DNA from: Paludibacteraceae bacterium
GTDB lineage: Bacteria; Bacteroidota; Bacteroidia; Bacteroidales; Paludibacteraceae
Length of the DNA: 64,000 bases
Assembly: GCA_031292565.1 (NCBI GenBank)
Contig: JARLGW010000014.1
Span: 1-64,000, forward strand
Reading direction: 5' to 3'
The notes beneath the pieces are model-generated. The model saw nothing but the letters and a program-made list of their open reading frames with translations. It was not told the origin of the DNA and ran no database searches. This document shows, in pieces, positions 18,025 to 27,476 of this stretch. The position numbers and the translations under genes are program-made. Each line of letters starts with the position of its first letter. The stretch's first letter is position 1.

Positions 18025-19827
18025 ATGTATAACATTTTAGATCTTAACGAGAAACTTTTGCCCGAATTGAAGCAAATAGCTAAAGAAGAAGGAATTAAAA
18101 AAGTGGATTCGTTGAAAAAAGAAGAACTTGTTTATAAAATCCTAGATCAGCAGGCTATTAATAAAGCTTCTCAGGCTAAACAAGATGAATCATCAGAGGA
18201 CAATAACAAGAAACCTCGCATGCGAGTTTCACTAAAAAAGCCTACAGAGCAAAAAGTGTACTCTGCAGCAGGTAGTGAAGCCAAGCAGGTGGAATCTGAA
18301 AAACAGGCAGAAAAAAAAGGCCGGACAGCTAATAAAACTCCAAAAGGAACCATTCCAAATAATAAAGCTCCACAATCGGAACGCCCAGAACGGCTTGATA
18401 ATAACAAACATCAATCCACCGTTCCAAATAATATTCCTGTGAAAAAAGTTAGACTGGACGAAGATTCCGTGTTTAACAAAATGGAGGAAATTGATGAGGA
18501 TGAACCTATTGCTATTCACGACAATCCTGTTGCGGAAATAGAAATCGTGCATGATAATGTGATAGAACCATCTATTGAATTTAAAGAAACGGTAATTCAG
18601 GAAGCTGACACGAAAGAGACCGTGGAGCCTCAACAAAAAACTATAAATGGCACAGGTAACAACAAGAAAATAAACTTGAAGCCTTCCGAGCCTGAAAAAG
18701 GCTATGAATTTGAAGGCATATTAGTTGGCACCGGTGTGTTGGAAATTATGCAAGACGGCTATGGCTTCCTGCGCTCACCCGACTATAATTACTTTAGCTC
18801 ACCCGACGATATATACGTTTCTCAATCGCAAATAAAGCTCTTTGGGCTCAAAACGGGCGATACCGTTCAAGGATCTATCCGTCCACCTAAAGAAGGCGAA
18901 AAATATTTCCCGCTGGTAAAAGTAGAAAGCATTAATGGCCGCTCACCCGAATTTGTGAGAGACCGTGTGCCTTTTGATCATTTAACCCCCCTGTTTCCCG
19001 ATGAAAAATTCAATTTAACCAAAGGCCGTAATGATAATTTGTCAGTGCGCGTGGTAGATTTGTTTTCACCTATCGGAAAAGGTCAACGTGGCTTGATTGT
19101 GGCTCAACCCAAAACGGGTAAAACCATGTTGCTGAAAGATATTGCCAACGCGATAGCAGCCAATCACCCCGAAGTGTATATGATTATTTTGCTTATTGAC
19201 GAGCGTCCTGAAGAAGTTACCGACATGCAACGTAGCGTGAACGCCGAAGTAGTTTCATCTACTTTTGATGAGCCTGCCGAAAAGCATGTGAAAGTAGCCA
19301 CTATGGTGCACGAAAAAGCAAAACGTATGGTGGAATGCGGACACGATGTGGTAATTCTGTTGGACTCAATAACCCGTTTGGCACGTGCTTACAACACCGT
19401 GGCTCCTGCCTCAGGTAAGGTTCTGTCGGGCGGTGTGGATGCCAACGCACTACACAAACCGAAACGATTCTTTGGTGCTGCCCGTAATATTGAAAACGGT
19501 GGAAGCTTAACCATTATAGCCACGGCACTGACCGAAACCGGATCAAAAATGGATGAAGTTATCTTTGAAGAATTTAAAGGTACCGGCAACATGGAGTTGC
19601 AGCTCGACCGCCGCTTGTCCAACAAACGTATATTCCCTGCCGTGGACATTACAGCATCCAGTACGCGTAGAGACGACTTGCTGCTAGAACCCGATACGCT
19701 TAACCGTATGTGGGTGCTACGTAATTACCTATCGGATATGAACTCCGTGGAAGCTATGCAGTTTGTGCGCGACAGGTTGGTGAAAACTTCTTCCAACGAA
19801 GAATTTTTAATAGCCATGAATAGTTAA
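18025..19827 (+). CDS. rho: Transcription termination factor Rho
   Basis: 600 residues, a hexameric RNA helicase that ends transcription. Rho N-terminal helical domain (1-45). A long charged, low-complexity insertion (about 50-225) enlarges it well beyond the ~420 residues of the E. coli protein; such insertions occur in Bacteroidota. The cold-shock RNA-binding domain is [20 protein letters not shown] (about 233-300). The ATPase core has Walker [31 protein letters not shown], Walker [17 protein letters not shown], and the Q- and R-loop segments [21 protein letters not shown] and [15 protein letters not shown]. Own promoter and strong terminator. Confidence 0.96.
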   Translation: MYNILDLNEKLLPELKQIAKEEGIKKVDSLKKEELVYKILDQQAINKASQAKQDESSEDNNKKPRMRVSLKKPTEQKVYSAAGSEAKQVESEKQAEKKGRTANKTPKGTIPNNKAPQSERPERLDNNKHQSTVPNNIPVKKVRLDEDSVFNKMEEIDEDEPIAIHDNPVAEIEIVHDNVIEPSIEFKETVIQEADTKETVEPQQKTINGTGNNKKINLKPSEPEKGYEFEGILVGTGVLEIMQDGYGFLRSPDYNYFSSPDDIYVSQSQIKLFGLKTGDTVQGSIRPPKEGEKYFPLVKVESINGRSPEFVRDRVPFDHLTPLFPDEKFNLTKGRNDNLSVRVVDLFSPIGKGQRGLIVAQPKTGKTMLLKDIANAIAANHPEVYMIILLIDERPEEVTDMQRSVNAEVVSSTFDEPAEKHVKVATMVHEKAKRMVECGHDVVILLDSITRLARAYNTVAPASGKVLSGGVDANALHKPKRFFGAARNIENGGSLTIIATALTETGSKMDEVIFEEFKGTGNMELQLDRRLSNKRIFPAVDITASSTRRDDLLLEPDTLNRMWVLRNYLSDMNSVEAMQFVRDRLVKTSSNEEFLIAMNS

Positions 19828-19851
19828 TCCTATTACATCTATATAGTAAAC

Positions 19852-19884
19852 AAAAAAAGTAAGCCTCTAAAGCTTACTTTTTTT
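19852..19884 (+). terminator. Terminator after rho
   Basis: AAAAAAAGTAAGC (19852-19864) pairs with GCTTACTTTTTTT (19872-19884) and runs into more T. Confidence 0.9.
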
Positions 19885-19960
19885 GTTTTATGTCGATCTC
19901 ATTTGTTCCTAAAAATGGACTTTGTGGCGTATTCTGTTTTTTATTTGATGTATTAGTTAC

Positions 19961-19968
19961 TATATTTG
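19961..19968 (+). promoter_or_regulatory. -7 box (TATATTTG)
   Basis: Exact TAnnTTTG 63 bases before the ATG at 20031. Confidence 0.5.
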
Positions 19969-20030
19969 AATCCCATTTGTATGCTTTTTGTATAAAACAG
20001 ATCAGGTATAAAAAATAAACTTAGAAACGT

Positions 20031-20435
20031 ATGAAAAACATTCTTTTAACCGTATTAGCCCTATTTGTGTTCACGGCAAGTCAGGCGCAAATTGAAACAA
20101 AAATTATTGGTAAGTGGAAAGTAGTAGGGGCGGAATCAAACAAAAGCACCAAGCTGAATAAAGATGAGGAAAAGCAGCTGAAAGGCTTATCCAAAGCATC
20201 CATGGAATTTAGAGCCGACGGGCATGCCAAGTTTAAGCTTTTATTTTCAGCCTACAATATCCCCGATGGATATTGGCATTACAACAAGGAGAAAGATGTA
20301 ATTATTATTAGCGAGTGGAAAAACCGTAATACCGATTTGATGCGTTTATGGTATGACGAATTGGATGCCGGTGGCTATAAGTTTTATCTGGATGGAACTC
20401 CGTTTGTGATAACGGTTGAAAAAGAAGCCGAATAA
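20031..20435 (+). CDS. Small exported lipocalin-like protein, function unknown
   Basis: 134 residues with a signal peptide (1-19, ending SQAQ). The mature part begins IIGKWKVVGAESNKS and alternates strands (KASMEFRADGHAKFKL, GYWHYNKEKDVIIISEW), a layout common to Bacteroidota lipocalin-like/DUF proteins that open with GxW. No binding residues can be assigned. It is followed after 13 bases by a membrane protein, with a shared terminator at the end, so the two are probably one operon. Confidence 0.75.
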   Translation: MKNILLTVLALFVFTASQAQIETKIIGKWKVVGAESNKSTKLNKDEEKQLKGLSKASMEFRADGHAKFKLLFSAYNIPDGYWHYNKEKDVIIISEWKNRNTDLMRLWYDELDAGGYKFYLDGTPFVITVEKEAE

Positions 20436-20447
20436 CCTGCACGGAAA

Positions 20448-20957
20448 ATGATAAAATTCACCTTAGACATAAATGATATTTTAGCATTCAATAAATACTA
20501 TGCTAAAAAGAACGGCACCTTTATACAAAAGTATATACATTGGGCTTTTTTCATTATTCTGGCCTTTATTATAGGGCTAAACTTATACACGCAGAAGGCT
20601 TCGTTGCCATCCTATTTAATTATTATTCCGTTCCTGGTGGTGGTCGCTTCTATTCAGATGGCTTTTACCAACTACCTGAGGCGGCGGTCGCTTATAAACT
20701 ATATCAAGCAAAATCAGGGCATTATAGGTGCTCGTGAATATAGCTTCAACGATACCGATTTGACAATTAAAGTAAACGATGTGGCTAGCAATTACCCTTT
20801 TGCATCTATCTTGAAACTGGAGGAAAGCAAACTGCATTATTATGCTTATACCACCCCGCAATCGGCAGTTATCATTCCCAAAAGGTTGCTCGCCCAAGGT
20901 GATGAGGCTAAACAATTGATAGATAAAATAAGGTCGAATATTCGATTCACGTTATAA
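20448..20957 (+). CDS. YcxB-like membrane protein
   Basis: 169 residues. Two membrane segments (about 29-46 and 54-76) sit between a short cytoplasmic N-terminus (MIKFTLDINDILAFNKYYAKK) and a soluble C-terminal domain (GAREYSFNDTDLTIKVND...YYAYTTPQSAVIIPKRLL). This layout and the IIPKR motif match the YcxB-like family, whose role is unknown. Second gene of a two-gene unit. Confidence 0.7.
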   Translation: MIKFTLDINDILAFNKYYAKKNGTFIQKYIHWAFFIILAFIIGLNLYTQKASLPSYLIIIPFLVVVASIQMAFTNYLRRRSLINYIKQNQGIIGAREYSFNDTDLTIKVNDVASNYPFASILKLEESKLHYYAYTTPQSAVIIPKRLLAQGDEAKQLIDKIRSNIRFTL

Positions 20958-21001
20958 AACAAAAAAGACGAAAACCATCAAGGTTTTCGTCTTTTTTGTT
21001 T
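20957..21001. terminator. Strong bidirectional terminator
   Basis: AAACAAAAAAGACGAAAACC (20957-20976) pairs perfectly with the segment at 20982-21001. It separates the YcxB-like gene from the convergent thioesterase. Confidence 0.9.
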
Positions 21002-21018
21002 CTATTGGTTGCTTTGTC

Positions 21019-21429
21019 TTATTTCAATTTGCTCATAAAGCGTTCCATGTCCACTATAAACCTATCGTGCGTGGCGGTGCCTATTGTTTCGCCATGCCCG
21101 TCCTTCGCTTCAAGGGTGTAGCTTATTTTGCGTCCGTCTATGGCACTGATAGTTGCCGTGCAGGTGATTTTGGCACCAATAGGGGAGGCCTTGATGTGCT
21201 TGGCGTTAATTTCTATGCCCACGGTATCCGTGCCCGCTTCCAATGAGGAACGAACCATCAATAAGGCTGTTTTTTCCATTAATGCAATCATAGCAGGGGT
21301 ACCGAATACATCCAGTCCGCCGGAACCCAATGAGCGGGCGGAATCCTTTTCCTGCACCGTGAGGGTTTGTGTAAATGTTTGTCCTACTTCCACGTGTATA
21401 TTAATTTTTATTTTTAGAACAAAGAGCAA
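21019..21429 (-). CDS. Thioesterase of the FlK (fluoroacetyl-CoA thioesterase-like) hotdog group
   Basis: Up to 136 residues. A hotdog-fold enzyme: GTPAMIALMEKTA carries the Thr and Glu, and IEINAKHIKAS carries the His, that form the FlK-type active site. The C-terminal HGETIGTATHDRFIVD is typical. The family cleaves small acyl-CoAs; fluoroacetyl-CoA is unlikely to be the real substrate here. The start is uncertain: the listed TTG lies in repeat-derived sequence and the first conserved residues are HVEVGQTF, so translation may begin several codons later. It is followed upstream by prfC in the same direction. Confidence 0.78.
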   Translation of the reverse strand: MLFVLKIKINIHVEVGQTFTQTLTVQEKDSARSLGSGGLDVFGTPAMIALMEKTALLMVRSSLEAGTDTVGIEINAKHIKASPIGAKITCTATISAIDGRKISYTLEAKDGHGETIGTATHDRFIVDMERFMSKLK

Positions 21430-21530
21430 AGATGAAAGACAATAAGATTAAATGCGAAGGTACAAAGTCTCAAAGAATACCCATCTGTGTCAATTTGTGT
21501 AATTTGTGCTTTTTGTGTTCCCCTTTGAGC
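21418..21530. repeat. Repeat modules between the thioesterase and prfC
   Basis: Copies of the 'acaaagagcaaagatgaaagacaataagattaaatgcgaag' module (21418-21458) and the 'tttgtgtaatttgtgctttttgtgttc' module (21495-21521). The 5' end of the thioesterase frame reaches into the first one. Confidence 0.65.
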
Positions 21531-21534
21531 CTTC

Positions 21535-23115
21535 TTAAAATTCCGACGTAAAGTGGAATTTAATTTTCGGGAAATCGTGTTGTGCCATTTGTAGCACGTA
21601 GCCGGAATCGGCTAGGAACACGTCCCGTCCTTCTTTATCCGTGGCCATGTATTGGAACTTTCGTTTCTTAAAGTTTTCCAGTTCCGTTTTATCTTCGCTT
21701 TGTATCCAGCAGGCTTTGTAGAGCGAAATGTTTTCCCATCGGCAAATGGCGTTATATTCGTGCTCCAATCGGTATTGTATCACTTCAAATTGCAGTTGAC
21801 CCACCGTGCCTACAATTTTCCGTCCGTTGAACTGGTTGGTAAATAGCTGAGCCACACCTTCGTCCATTAGCTGGTGTATTCCTTTTTCCAGTTGTTTGGC
21901 TTTCATTGGGTCGGCATTCTCGATGTATTTAAACATTTCGGGCGAGAAGCTTGGGATGCCTTTAAAGTGCAATTCTTCGCCACCGGTGAGCGTGTCGCCA
22001 ATTTTAAAGGTGCCACCACCGTCAGGCAACCCTATAATGTCGCCGGCAAAAGCCTCATCCACGGTTTCTTTTTTCTGAGCCATGAAGGCCGTGGGGCTGG
22101 AGAATTTCATCATCTTGCCCAGGCGTATATGCTTGTAATTGACGTTGCGTTCAAACTTGCCCGAACATATTTTCACGAAGGCGATACAGCTTCGGTGGTT
22201 GGGGTCCATGTTGGCATGAATTTTAAAGATGAAGCCGGAGAAGCTTTCTTCTTCGGGATCCACTTCTCGTTCCAAACTATGGATTGGGAGCGGGCAGGGG
22301 GCTATCTTCACGAAGCAATCAAGCAATTCCTTTACCCCGAAGTTGTTCAAGGCACTACCGAAAAACACGGGTGCTAATTGCCCGGCCAGGTAAGGAGCCG
22401 TATCGAAATCGTCGTACACGCCGTTTATCAGCTCCATGTCCTCGCGTAGCTGGGCGGCATCTTGCTGGCCGATATAATTTTCCAGTTCAGGGTTGTTGAT
22501 GTCGTTGAAGGCTACCGATTCGGTTACAGTTTGTTTGCTGGGCGTGTATAAGTCCAACTTTTCCTGGTAAATATTGTACACTCCTTTAAAGCGTTGCCCT
22601 TGGTTGATAGGCCAGCTCAAGGGGCGCACGGCTATTTTTAGTTCGGCCTCCAGTTCGTCAAGCAAGTCGAAAGGGTTTTTGCCCTCGCGGTCGGTTTTGT
22701 TCACGAATATAATCACGGGCGTGTTGCGCATGCGGCACACTTCCATTAGCTTGCGGGTTTGAGCTTCCACGCCCTTGGCAATGTCCACCACTATAATTAC
22801 GCTGTCCACGGCGGTAAGGGTGCGGAAGGTATCCTCCGCGAAGTCCTGGTGACCGGGGGTGTCCAGAATGTTAATCTTGTAGTTGTCGTAATCAAACCCC
22901 ATCACGGAAGTAGCCACGGATATACCACGTTGCTTTTCAATCTCCATCCAGTCGGAGGTGGCGGTTTTCTTTATTTTGTTCGACTTTACGGCTCCGGCCA
23001 CGTGAATGGCACCCCCGAAAAGCAGTAATTTTTCTGTTAAGGTAGTTTTACCCGCGTCGGGGTGAGAGATAATGGCAAAGGTGCGTCGGCGTTCTATTTC
23101 TTCGTGTAAAGACAT
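21535..23115 (-). CDS. prfC: Peptide chain release factor 3
   Basis: 526 residues, the GTPase that recycles release factors 1 and 2 from the ribosome. G1 [21 protein letters not shown]3 [16 protein letters not shown], and G4 [18 protein letters not shown] (an RF3 hallmark) are present. Domain II starts with [20 protein letters not shown] and the C-terminal domain with [19 protein letters not shown]. Length and motifs match the family fully. No close partner gene. Confidence 0.95.
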   Translation of the reverse strand: MSLHEEIERRRTFAIISHPDAGKTTLTEKLLLFGGAIHVAGAVKSNKIKKTATSDWMEIEKQRGISVATSVMGFDYDNYKINILDTPGHQDFAEDTFRTLTAVDSVIIVVDIAKGVEAQTRKLMEVCRMRNTPVIIFVNKTDREGKNPFDLLDELEAELKIAVRPLSWPINQGQRFKGVYNIYQEKLDLYTPSKQTVTESVAFNDINNPELENYIGQQDAAQLREDMELINGVYDDFDTAPYLAGQLAPVFFGSALNNFGVKELLDCFVKIAPCPLPIHSLEREVDPEEESFSGFIFKIHANMDPNHRSCIAFVKICSGKFERNVNYKHIRLGKMMKFSSPTAFMAQKKETVDEAFAGDIIGLPDGGGTFKIGDTLTGGEELHFKGIPSFSPEMFKYIENADPMKAKQLEKGIHQLMDEGVAQLFTNQFNGRKIVGTVGQLQFEVIQYRLEHEYNAICRWENISLYKACWIQSEDKTELENFKKRKFQYMATDKEGRDVFLADSGYVLQMAQHDFPKIKFHFTSEF

Positions 23116-23124
23116 GATTGTTGA

Positions 23125-23340
23125 TTTCAGCCCCCAACCCCCACGGGGGCTTTGGATAATACATGCAGTTTGAATTAACTGCGATTATGGGGATATTGAT
23201 AAAATAATTTTTAAAAAATGAGCTATAAAATTCGTGTGGCAAAAGTAGCTTATTAAAGCTAAAGCCGCAAATCTGAGGCAGAAGAATTTGTTCCCCCGTA
23301 GAGATGATGCGTGCACCGTCTGCCCGCTGAGATGAATTTG
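23125..23340. repeat. Short repeat blocks between prfC and the BACON protein
   Basis: An 'agcccccaacccccacgggggctttgg' palindrome (23129-23155) matches copies at about 45778 and 56801. A 'cgtagagatgatgcgtgcaccgtctg' block (about 23298-23323) matches about 50690-50708. Both are short GC-rich inverted repeats. Confidence 0.55.
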
Positions 23341-23374
23341 TAATTATATCGGTTTTATTTCAAGAATATGTTTC

Positions 23375-23382
23375 TATCTTTG
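23375..23382 (+). promoter_or_regulatory. -7 box (TATCTTTG)
   Basis: Exact TAnnTTTG 26 bases before the ATG at 23408. Confidence 0.5.
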
Positions 23383-23407
23383 AAATATCAATTAATATTC
23401 ATTTGAA

Positions 23408-25135
23408 ATGAAATTTAACCGTACCTTACTCATTGGCGTTATTTTACTATTATTTGCTGGCAATACTTTTGCTTTCACGATCAATTACACTTGTATCGAC
23501 AGTATTTTTACTCTCGATTCTCTAGGACGGGTTGTGCGTAGATATTATAGTCATGATGATTATTCTGATTGTGATGCCAAAACTGGAGCATTAATTTGTA
23601 GAAAAAAGACTGATATTGAGTATAAAACTAGCAGTGATCGAAATAATTATGAAAAAATAATAAAGTCCCAATATATATGGAATAAAGATTCTGACAGATT
23701 ACCAATAAAGGATTCTACCCGGATTGTTTATGATAAAAATGATAATATGTTGTTGGACGAGATATATTTTTTTGATAAATATTCGGAACGGAAACCACAA
23801 CTTAGAATAGAACGAACTTATAATAAATATAATGATGTGTTGAGTGAATTGATTTTTGATAGAGATAATGACAAGATGACTCTTGATGCGGATGACCGGA
23901 TTGCTTATAAAGACACCTTACTTTCAGAAAAACTTTTTTACTCTTATAATAAAAGTGGACAGTTGGTTACTAAAGATGATTATTGCTTTAGTAAATATAA
24001 TCCGAATGAATACTCGTTACTACATACCGATTATTATTATGATTGCGATGAGAGAAGTGTACAATTTCATTACGTTATTAATATAAAATTGAAAAAACAT
24101 GAACCTTATCTCATTGGTGTAAAAACGAGCAACCCTGAAACTAAAGAAGAACTTGGAGCTGTCTATGCTTGGGATAATAAATTAAAAAAGAGAATAATAC
24201 ATTCGCTGAGCGAAAGAATTAACGATACATGGATGAAACTTGAGTCTGTTTATAACTTCCAATCTCAGTCATGGATCCCCTCATTAAAAGAAGTGTCAAT
24301 ATATAATGCTAATAATAAGATAGTAGCCGATACTATTTTTAAAATTATATCAAACGGACAATGCAAAAAAGAATTAACTACATACACCTATAATAGTAGA
24401 GGAAATCTCTTGAGTAAGATTACTTCTTGCCTTGATTCTACTTGTGGTGGTAATCCATGCGTGAATTCTGATTATGAAATAATGTACGATTCGGCTCAAA
24501 GAGTTATATCGCGTACAAGTATGTACTATTCACATAACCAACAAGAAAGTGCATCTAAAGAAATATACCAGTACGACCCCAATGGCCGCCTGTCTCTCAG
24601 TGTGTCTGCTCGGTGGGATAATTTTGCTCATCAATTCATTGATGAGCAAAAAAACGAGTATTTGCCCGATTCTACAATAATAAATAGTGCATGGGATTAT
24701 AGTAAAAAGGAGCTACGGCCTAAAGAAAAAACACGTAGGCAGTATTCTCCCAATGGTACTCTGCATTTTGAAACTAAATATACTTGGAATGATACAACTA
24801 ATGCTTGGAATACAAATTCGGATTTCACTCGAGAGTATTATATTACAAAACACAAAGTAGAGATCAACCTTCTGACAGACACTCTTAACCTAGATGCCTT
24901 GCGGAGGGAACAAACTATACAAGTAACCACAGATAAACCTATTACCGTGAGTAGTAGTACCCCATGGATACATGTTCTTACAAAAAGGTTGGACGGTGCC
25001 GGAAATGTTCAGATTTTGGTTGAAGGAAACGAATATCATTCACACCGACATGGCGAAATTAAATTGAAAATATCGGCTGATGATGATATGTATAAATTCA
25101 CAAAAATCACAGTAAATCAAGCAGGAGCGAAATAA
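23408..25135 (+). CDS. Exported protein with degenerate YD-like repeats and a C-terminal BACON-like domain
   Basis: 575 residues. Signal peptide 1-22 (ending TFA). The body is a series of degenerate units of the type YD...G.....Y.W......W (examples: YQYDPNGRLSLSVSARWDN, RRQYSPNGTLHFETKYTWND). The last ~85 residues (TVSSSTPWIHVLTKRL ... VNQAGAK) resemble a BACON domain, which binds carbohydrate or mucin-like surfaces in some Bacteroidota proteins. It looks like a diverged relative of the 606-residue repeat protein at 36122-37942, but has no T9SS sorting domain. Probably cell-surface or periplasmic; role unknown. Composition is AT-rich. Confidence 0.75.
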   Translation: MKFNRTLLIGVILLLFAGNTFAFTINYTCIDSIFTLDSLGRVVRRYYSHDDYSDCDAKTGALICRKKTDIEYKTSSDRNNYEKIIKSQYIWNKDSDRLPIKDSTRIVYDKNDNMLLDEIYFFDKYSERKPQLRIERTYNKYNDVLSELIFDRDNDKMTLDADDRIAYKDTLLSEKLFYSYNKSGQLVTKDDYCFSKYNPNEYSLLHTDYYYDCDERSVQFHYVINIKLKKHEPYLIGVKTSNPETKEELGAVYAWDNKLKKRIIHSLSERINDTWMKLESVYNFQSQSWIPSLKEVSIYNANNKIVADTIFKIISNGQCKKELTTYTYNSRGNLLSKITSCLDSTCGGNPCVNSDYEIMYDSAQRVISRTSMYYSHNQQESASKEIYQYDPNGRLSLSVSARWDNFAHQFIDEQKNEYLPDSTIINSAWDYSKKELRPKEKTRRQYSPNGTLHFETKYTWNDTTNAWNTNSDFTREYYITKHKVEINLLTDTLNLDALRREQTIQVTTDKPITVSSSTPWIHVLTKRLDGAGNVQILVEGNEYHSHRHGEIKLKISADDDMYKFTKITVNQAGAK

Positions 25136-25164
25136 TTAGCGATGTGTAAACTAAACAAAATCCT

Positions 25165-25300
25165 TTCACCCCCGTTCGGCGTAGGCTCTGCCTACGTCGT
25201 AGTTAAAAACAAAGCTCCTGCTTTGCAAAATAGAGACATTGATAGGCAAGTCAAAAGACTTGCTTTTCGCTTAAGCGTAGGCAGAGCCTACGCTTAACAG
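25165..25300. repeat. Cluster of nested palindromes
   Basis: Three inverted repeats lie side by side: 'cgtaggctctgcctacg' (about 25179-25195), 'aaagctcctgcttt' (25211-25224) and 'taagcgtaggcagagcctacgctta' (about 25273-25297). The third contains the reverse complement of the first. A related 'gtaggctatgggcaggcctac' hairpin occurs near 56921-56941. One hairpin may terminate the upstream gene or the marR-type gene. Confidence 0.6.
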
Positions 25301-25305
25301 GGAGT

Positions 25306-25770
25306 TTATTCATTTATCGGGTTCTCGTTTTCCAGCATGGCGTTTAGGAAGGTGATGAGTTCCTTTTTAAATCGAGTCATTTTATCCATTTCCTTTTTAT
25401 TCATTTCGTCGCCACCCATTAGTTTGTAGGGGATGCAAGCTGCTTTTTCGCGCAATGCCCATGCCTTATCGGTGAGGGTAATCATTACCTTGCGCTCATC
25501 GGCTTTGCTTTTGGTGCGTTTTACCAGCCCCAGGGTTTCCATGCGTTTTAGTAGCGGGGTTATGGTGTTGGTGTTCAGTATCAGTTTGCGGGAGATGTCG
25601 TTCACGCTTAGGCCGTCAGTCTCCCACAGCACGAGCAGCACGAGGTATTGCGGGTAGGTGATGCCGAACTCGTCCAAAAACGGTTGATATTGCCTGATTA
25701 TCAATCGGGAAATGGCATAGAACGGGAAGCAGATTTGATTTTCCAGTTTTAGTTGTTCGTAGTTAACCAT
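25306..25770 (-). CDS. MarR-family regulator of the OhrR peroxide-sensing type
   Basis: 154 residues. Dimeric winged-helix repressor: recognition helix in VNDISRKLILNTNTITPLLKRM and wing in VKRTKSKADERKVMITLT. The N-terminal ENQICFPFYAISRLIIR keeps the Cys (residue 14) that senses organic peroxides in OhrR, which is the reason for the subtype. It is the second gene of a minus-strand pair with a glutathione peroxidase, 14 bases apart. Two inverted repeats in front of the pair are likely its own binding sites. Inference: oxidation of Cys14 releases the repressor and induces peroxidase plus repressor. Confidence 0.85.
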   Translation of the reverse strand: MVNYEQLKLENQICFPFYAISRLIIRQYQPFLDEFGITYPQYLVLLVLWETDGLSVNDISRKLILNTNTITPLLKRMETLGLVKRTKSKADERKVMITLTDKAWALREKAACIPYKLMGGDEMNKKEMDKMTRFKKELITFLNAMLENENPINE

Positions 25771-25784
25771 AATGAGTAGTTGAT

Positions 25785-26270
25785 TTAAGCTTCCAATGTT
25801 TTTATAATAAACGTTTCCATTGCTTTTGGGGTGGAAAACGGGGCGTATCGTTTTACCACCGCCCCGTTTTTATCAATCACGAATTTCGTGAAGTTCCATT
25901 TAATAGTTTTTCCCCACAGGTTGAATATTTCGTTCTTTAAGAATTGATATAGCGGGTGGGCGTTTTTGCCGTTTACCTCAATCTTTTGAAACATGGGGAA
26001 GCTTACCCCGTAGTTTATCAGGCATCCTTCGCTAATTTCTTTGCCGGTGCCGGGCTCTTGATGCCCGAATTGATTGCAGGGGAAGCCTAGAATGACTAGC
26101 CCTTTGTCCTTGTATTTTCTATATAGTTCCTCCAAACCTTTGTATTGCGGGGTGAATCCGCATTTGCTAGCGGTGTTTACCACCACAACTACATGGCCTT
26201 TGTAGCTGCTCATGCCTATTTCCTTGCCTTGCAGGCTGGTAGCAGTGAAGTCGTAAAATGAAGTTTTCAT
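25785..26270 (-). CDS. Glutathione peroxidase family thiol peroxidase
   Basis: 161 residues. Peroxidatic Cys37 in [16 protein letters not shown], the Gln in [13 protein letters not shown] and the Trp in [14 protein letters not shown] give the catalytic set. The active residue is an ordinary cysteine codon, not selenocysteine. Bacterial members usually take electrons from thioredoxin, so trxB elsewhere in this window is a plausible partner (inference). It leads the operon with the OhrR-like regulator. Confidence 0.93.
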   Translation of the reverse strand: MKTSFYDFTATSLQGKEIGMSSYKGHVVVVVNTASKCGFTPQYKGLEELYRKYKDKGLVILGFPCNQFGHQEPGTGKEISEGCLINYGVSFPMFQKIEVNGKNAHPLYQFLKNEIFNLWGKTIKWNFTKFVIDKNGAVVKRYAPFSTPKAMETFIIKTLEA

Positions 26271-26295
26271 ATCAATTTTGTTTTTGTTATTTCTA

Positions 26296-26317
26296 TTTGT
26301 ATCGTTCGCGATACAAA
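26296..26317. promoter_or_regulatory. Operator 1 of the peroxidase operon
   Basis: TTTGTATCG and CGATACAAA are perfect 9-base arms around TTCG. On the minus strand a TATATTTG -7 box (26314-26321) overlaps one arm, so a bound repressor would cover the promoter. Confidence 0.75.
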
Positions 26318-26329
26318 TATATGCATTTT

Positions 26330-26349
26330 TTATATCGTATGCGATATAA
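26330..26349. promoter_or_regulatory. Operator 2 of the peroxidase operon
   Basis: TTATATCG and CGATATAA are perfect 8-base arms around TATG. It shares the ATCG-N4-CGAT core with operator 1 and is centred 33 bases away, about three helical turns. Confidence 0.7.
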
Positions 26350-26394
26350 TATAGTTAAAAAAAGCATATTGTAAGTGGGTGATTGATAGACGGA

Positions 26395-26545
26395 AGGGGC
26401 GTAAGCCTTCCCCTGCCCATCCGAAGGAGGGGTGATGGGGAATGGGCTGGTGGTGGGCGCATTTAATCTTTCTCTTTCATCTTCGCGTCCTAGCGTCTTT
26501 GCGTTTAATCTTATTGTCTTTCATCTTTGTTCTTTGTTCTTCCTT
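26395..26545. repeat. Repeat modules in reverse orientation
   Basis: A GC block (cttcccctgcccatccgaaggaggggtgatgg, about 26408-26439) is followed by a reversed copy of the AAAGAATAAAGAC...ATTAAACGC module (about 26463-26545). Two open frames cross it, but only the part after the ATG at 26574 looks like protein. Confidence 0.65.
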
Positions 26546-26552
26546 ATCTTTG
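26545..26552 (+). promoter_or_regulatory. -7 box (TATCTTTG) at the edge of a repeat
   Basis: Exact TAnnTTTG 21 bases before the ATG at 26574. It is made by, or abuts, the reversed repeat module. Confidence 0.5.
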
Positions 26553-26573
26553 CTCTACCAAAAAATAAAGATT

Positions 26574-26837
26574 ATGGATATAGATGCACGGGCATACGGG
26601 TTGAGCCCCAAAATAAGATTGAAGGAGCTGGGTGATAATCATATCGGCATAGTGAAGCTTATCAAGAGCCGGATTATTCAGCAGGATGCGGCTAAAGTGG
26701 TGGAGGTGGCAAAGCAAATTAAAGCGGAGAACAGCGAGTGTAAGGTTTCACTTATTTGTACGCGCAATATATGGTCTAAATCGTTGGCGTTACTGGGTAG
26801 GGAGGGTATTGATATTGTATATGAAGAGCTTCAATAA
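26574..26837 (+). CDS. Small cytoplasmic protein of unknown function
   Basis: 87 residues starting MDIDARAYGLSPKIRLKEL. It has alternating helices and strands (IGIVKLIKSRIIQQDAAKVVEVAKQI, then KVSLICTRNIWSKSLALL), no signal peptide and no membrane segment. I do not recognise the family. The upstream in-frame 44 codons come from a repeat module and are excluded. The well-placed -7 box supports a real gene. Confidence 0.6.
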   Translation: MDIDARAYGLSPKIRLKELGDNHIGIVKLIKSRIIQQDAAKVVEVAKQIKAENSECKVSLICTRNIWSKSLALLGREGIDIVYEELQ

Positions 26838-27086
26838 AAAAGAGGGGTGAGAAAATAAGAGTTGAGGAGCGAGGAAAGAGGAGCGGGAGAGAGTAAAATA
26901 GGTGGTGAAAAAAGCTTGTGGTGGAGGTATGATTTTGAGCATAGTAATCTTAAGCGGTAAACTAGGGTAGTTATCAGCATATCAAAAAAATAACGCATTT
27001 CTTTTTTAGAAGCCTTCTCTAAGAGCTTTTTGAAATAGCTTAGTAAGGTTGTTCCGGGGTATAATGTGTATTTTTATCTTTTTTCA

Positions 27087-27476
27087 TTAGCCAAATAGGT
27101 TTACTTCGGTTTCCGGTATCCGATTTCGGGTGCTTGGATGATTTTCAAACAACCAGCTGAGTATGATGTTGGCAATTAAACGAAACATGGATACTTTCAT
27201 TATGTTTAGCTTTTCATCAGGAACGCCGGCTTTTTTGAGGTTTTCAAGGTTGATAACATCCATTTTTTTCATCAGTAAGTTTTCCAGTTCGCCACATGAA
27301 ATGCGTTTGTCGTGCAGGTCGATAATCCATCGATCCAAATCCGTTTTCAACGTGGATATCACCATATGTGCATCAATTCTAGCTTCTTCGTTAAAAGCAC
27401 AAAGCGTAGATTGAGAGGCACGGTTAATTTCTGATTCTAACCTTTGGTGGATTTGTTTTAAATCAAGTATTGCCAT
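27087..27476 (-). CDS. Helical protein of unknown function
   Basis: 129 residues, predicted mostly helical and cytoplasmic (MAILDLKQIHQRLESEINRA; TLKTDLDRWIIDLHDKRIS; LENLKKAGVPDEKLNIMKV). No family recognised. The repeated amphipathic helices would suit a small dimer. It stands alone between a unit on the other strand and a 445-base gap. Confidence 0.6.
   Translation of the reverse strand: MAILDLKQIHQRLESEINRASQSTLCAFNEEARIDAHMVISTLKTDLDRWIIDLHDKRISCGELENLLMKKMDVINLENLKKAGVPDEKLNIMKVSMFRLIANIILSWLFENHPSTRNRIPETEVNLFG

Noticed and set aside
25785-26270. Selenocysteine-type glutathione peroxidase
   Set aside because: The peroxidatic position is a normal Cys codon in an uninterrupted frame.
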